Assembly (NCBI GenBank): GCA_023428065.1
Contig: JAEYZI010000024.1
Span: forward strand, 1-23,522
Source: Actinomycetes bacterium
GTDB taxonomy: Bacteria > Actinomycetota > Actinomycetes > Actinomycetales > Microbacteriaceae
DNA: 23,522 nt
Reading direction: 5' to 3'
In this document: positions 22,240 to 23,522 of the stretch, piece by piece
Layout: every line of letters starts with the position of its first letter
Position numbering within the stretch: position 1 is the stretch's first letter
Notes under the pieces: model-generated
Seen by the model: the letters and a program-made list of their open reading frames with translations, nothing else
What the model was told of the DNA's origin: nothing
Database searches by the model: none
Program-made: the position numbers and the translations under genes

Positions 22240-22779
22240 ATGGCTGCCGGCGCGACGATCCACACCTTCTCGGTGAGCCTCGCGGATGTCGATCGCGGCG
22301 TCTACGAGGAGCTCGCGCTGCGCGTGGCGCAGCATCCGTCCGAGACCGAGGCGTTCATGCTCACGCGCGTGCTCGCCTACTGCCTCGAGTACGAGGAGGG
22401 CATCGCCTTCACCGAGGGCGTCTCGGCGACCGACGAGCCGGCGGTCGTCGTGCGCGACCTCACGGGTCGCCTGCTCGCGTGGATCGAGGTCGGGGCCCCG
22501 GATGCCGCCCGGCTGCACACGGGCAGCAAGGCCGCCGAGCGCACCGCGGTCTACACGCACCGCGACCCCGCGAAGCTGCTGCCGCAGTGGGCGGGCAAGA
22601 AGATCCACCGGGCCGACGCGATCACGCTGCACAGCTTCGACCCGGGCTTCGTCGACGACGCGGTGCGGGCACTCGGCAGGCGGAACGAGCTGACCGTCTC
22701 TCTCACCGAGGGGCAGCTGTACCTCGACCTCAACGGCACGACGTTCAGCACCGCCGTTCACGAGCACCCGCTCGAGTGA
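22240..22779 (+). CDS. YaeQ-family protein
   Basis: YaeQ-family protein of 179 residues, close to the full family length. Recognisable segments are the N-terminal TIHTFSVSLADVDRGVYEEL, the strongly conserved HPSETEAFMLTRVLAYCLEYEEGIAFTEG, WIEVGAPDAARLHTGSKAAERTAVYTHRD and a C-terminal LYLDLNG strand. The structural family is a PD-(D/E)XK nuclease-like fold; the Glu of WIEVG and Lys of GSKAA would correspond to part of that site. No biochemical role is firmly established; an early report of RfaH-like activity for E. coli YaeQ was not sustained, as I recall. The ATG at 22240 begins exactly at the conserved N-terminus. Confidence 0.92.
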   Translation: MAAGATIHTFSVSLADVDRGVYEELALRVAQHPSETEAFMLTRVLAYCLEYEEGIAFTEGVSATDEPAVVVRDLTGRLLAWIEVGAPDAARLHTGSKAAERTAVYTHRDPAKLLPQWAGKKIHRADAITLHSFDPGFVDDAVRALGRRNELTVSLTEGQLYLDLNGTTFSTAVHEHPLE

Positions 22780-22825
22780 CGGCGTTCGCGAGGGGCGGCA
22801 CAAGATCGGCCCTGCGAACGTTGAC

Positions 22826-22831
22826 TACTCT
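22826..22831 (+). promoter_or_regulatory. Candidate -10 box of leuS
   Basis: TACTCT (22826-22831) fits TAnnnT and would give a leader of about 30 nt before the GTG at 22868. TTGACT overlaps it (22821-22826), but as a -35 it would have no -10 at normal distance. A purine-rich GAGAGGCAGAGA stretch (22849-22860) could serve ribosome binding, although it is far from the start. No T-box-like leader is present in the 88-bp gap. Confidence 0.35.
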
Positions 22832-22867
22832 GGACAGGTTGCGATCCCGAGAGGCAGAGACACCCCA

Positions 22868-23522
22868 GTGAGCGAGCACGACCACACCGGAGACGAGCAC
22901 GGCTACGACTTCCGTCGCATCCAGGAGCGCTGGCTCCCGGTCTGGGACGAGCTGAAGCCGTTCTCCACCTCGGACGCGGGCGATACCCGTCCGCGCAAGT
23001 ACGTGCTCGACATGTTCCCGTACCCCTCGGGCGACCTCCACATGGGTCACGCGGAGGCCTACGCGCTCGGCGACGTCATCGCGCGCTACTGGCGCCTGCA
23101 GGGCTTCACCGTGCTGCACCCGATCGGATGGGACTCGTTCGGCCTGCCCGCCGAGGGCGCCGCGATCAAGCGCGGCATCGACCCGCGCGAGTGGACCTAC
23201 GACAACATCGCCCAGCAGCGTGCCTCGATGCGCCGCTACGCGACGAGCTTCGACTGGGACCGCGTCATCCACACCTCGGACCCCGAGTACTACAAGTGGA
23301 ACCAGTGGCTCTTCCTCAAGCTCTACGAGAAGGGCCTCGCGTACCGCAAGGCGAGCTGGGTCAACTGGTGCCCCTTCGACCAGACGGTCCTCGCGAACGA
23401 GCAGGTCGTCGACGGCCGCTGCGAGCGCTGCGACAACCTCGTCACGAAGAAGAAGCTCACGCAGTGGTACTTCAAGATCACCGACTACGCCGACCGGCTG
23501 CTCGACGACCTCAACCAGCTCG
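22868..23522 (+). CDS. leuS: Leucyl-tRNA synthetase, 5' part (cut by the window edge)
   Basis: Class I aminoacyl-tRNA synthetase that charges tRNA-Leu; only the first 218 codons are present. After a hydrophilic N-terminus with several His, the catalytic domain begins YDFRRIQERWLPVWDEL. The HIGH motif is His58-Met-Gly-His61 within YPSGDLHMGHAEAYALGD. Further leuS landmarks are HPIGWDSFGLPAEGAAIK, TYDNIAQQRASMRRYATSFDWDR, the WNQWLFLKLYEKGLAYRK helix and the WCPFDQTVLANEQV zinc-finger region with CERCDN. The editing domain and KMSKS lie beyond 23522. The GTG start at 22868 is the only reasonable one, since the previous in-frame codons do not resemble the family. Confidence 0.95.
   Translation, partial: MSEHDHTGDEHGYDFRRIQERWLPVWDELKPFSTSDAGDTRPRKYVLDMFPYPSGDLHMGHAEAYALGDVIARYWRLQGFTVLHPIGWDSFGLPAEGAAIKRGIDPREWTYDNIAQQRASMRRYATSFDWDRVIHTSDPEYYKWNQWLFLKLYEKGLAYRKASWVNWCPFDQTVLANEQVVDGRCERCDNLVTKKKLTQWYFKITDYADRLLDDLNQL

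Noticed and set aside
22821..22849. TTGACT as the -35 box of leuS
   Set aside because: No TAnnnT box lies 16-19 nt downstream; TACTCT itself looks more like the -10 box.
22780..22867. T-box or attenuator leader before leuS
   Set aside because: The 88-bp gap is too short for a T-box, and no specifier, antiterminator or leucine leader peptide is seen.

Overview
The window is high-GC DNA (roughly 70% or more by eye), with C- or G-ending codons nearly everywhere, GTG and TTG starts, lipoprotein signal peptides and TAnnnT boxes placed just upstream of start codons. Together with the gene families present, this points to an actinobacterium, most likely Microbacteriaceae. That family-level call is inference; there is no rRNA or other taxonomic marker here. 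The left edge (1-66) is low-complexity sequence with a 45-base G run, probably a contig-end artefact. The right edge cuts leuS.

Layout from the left. (1) A leftward CebE-like sugar-binding lipoprotein gene (110-1387). Its promoter holds two identical 16-bp palindromes with the core of the Streptomyces CebR cellobiose-repressor site; one fills the -35/-10 spacer and the other lies just after the predicted start of transcription. (2) A soluble Ser/Thr kinase with a C-terminal GAF domain, then a luciferase-like flavin oxidoreductase, an alpha/beta hydrolase and a DHA2-type MFS exporter, the last two overlapping by 4 nt. (3) An alpha-glucoside utilisation cluster (6519-12727): a LacI repressor, a cytoplasmic GH13 alpha-glucosidase, a binding lipoprotein and two MalF/MalG-type permeases. 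There is no ATPase gene, so the importer probably uses a shared MsiK-like ATPase encoded elsewhere. CTTGCG half-sites overlap the alpha-glucosidase promoter, and a 14-bp hairpin separates the binding-protein and permease genes.

(4) A leftward group (12717-15288): an App1-domain HAD phosphatase, a 94-residue two-helix membrane protein and an HTH_42 (AlkZ-like) protein that converges on, and overlaps, the last permease gene by 11 bp. (5) A TetR regulator followed by a four-gene OpuC/ProVWZX-type compatible-solute importer whose ATPase lacks CBS domains. (6) A folate pair, pabC and pabB, read divergently from starts only 11 bp apart, with a DedA membrane protein translationally coupled after pabC. 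The 17 bp covering both pab start codons form a near-perfect inverted repeat that supplies a -10 box at leaderless spacing for each direction. (7) A YaeQ-family protein and the 5' part of leuS.

Functionally this is mostly free-living saprophyte housekeeping: regulated sugar uptake and cleavage, osmoprotection, folate synthesis, lipid-related and repair enzymes. I see no phage, insertion sequence, CRISPR array, tRNA or rRNA. The most interesting material is regulatory: the symmetrical pabB/pabC promoter, the twin CebR-type operators, and a context-dependent excess of GGATGC/GCATCC across many genes.
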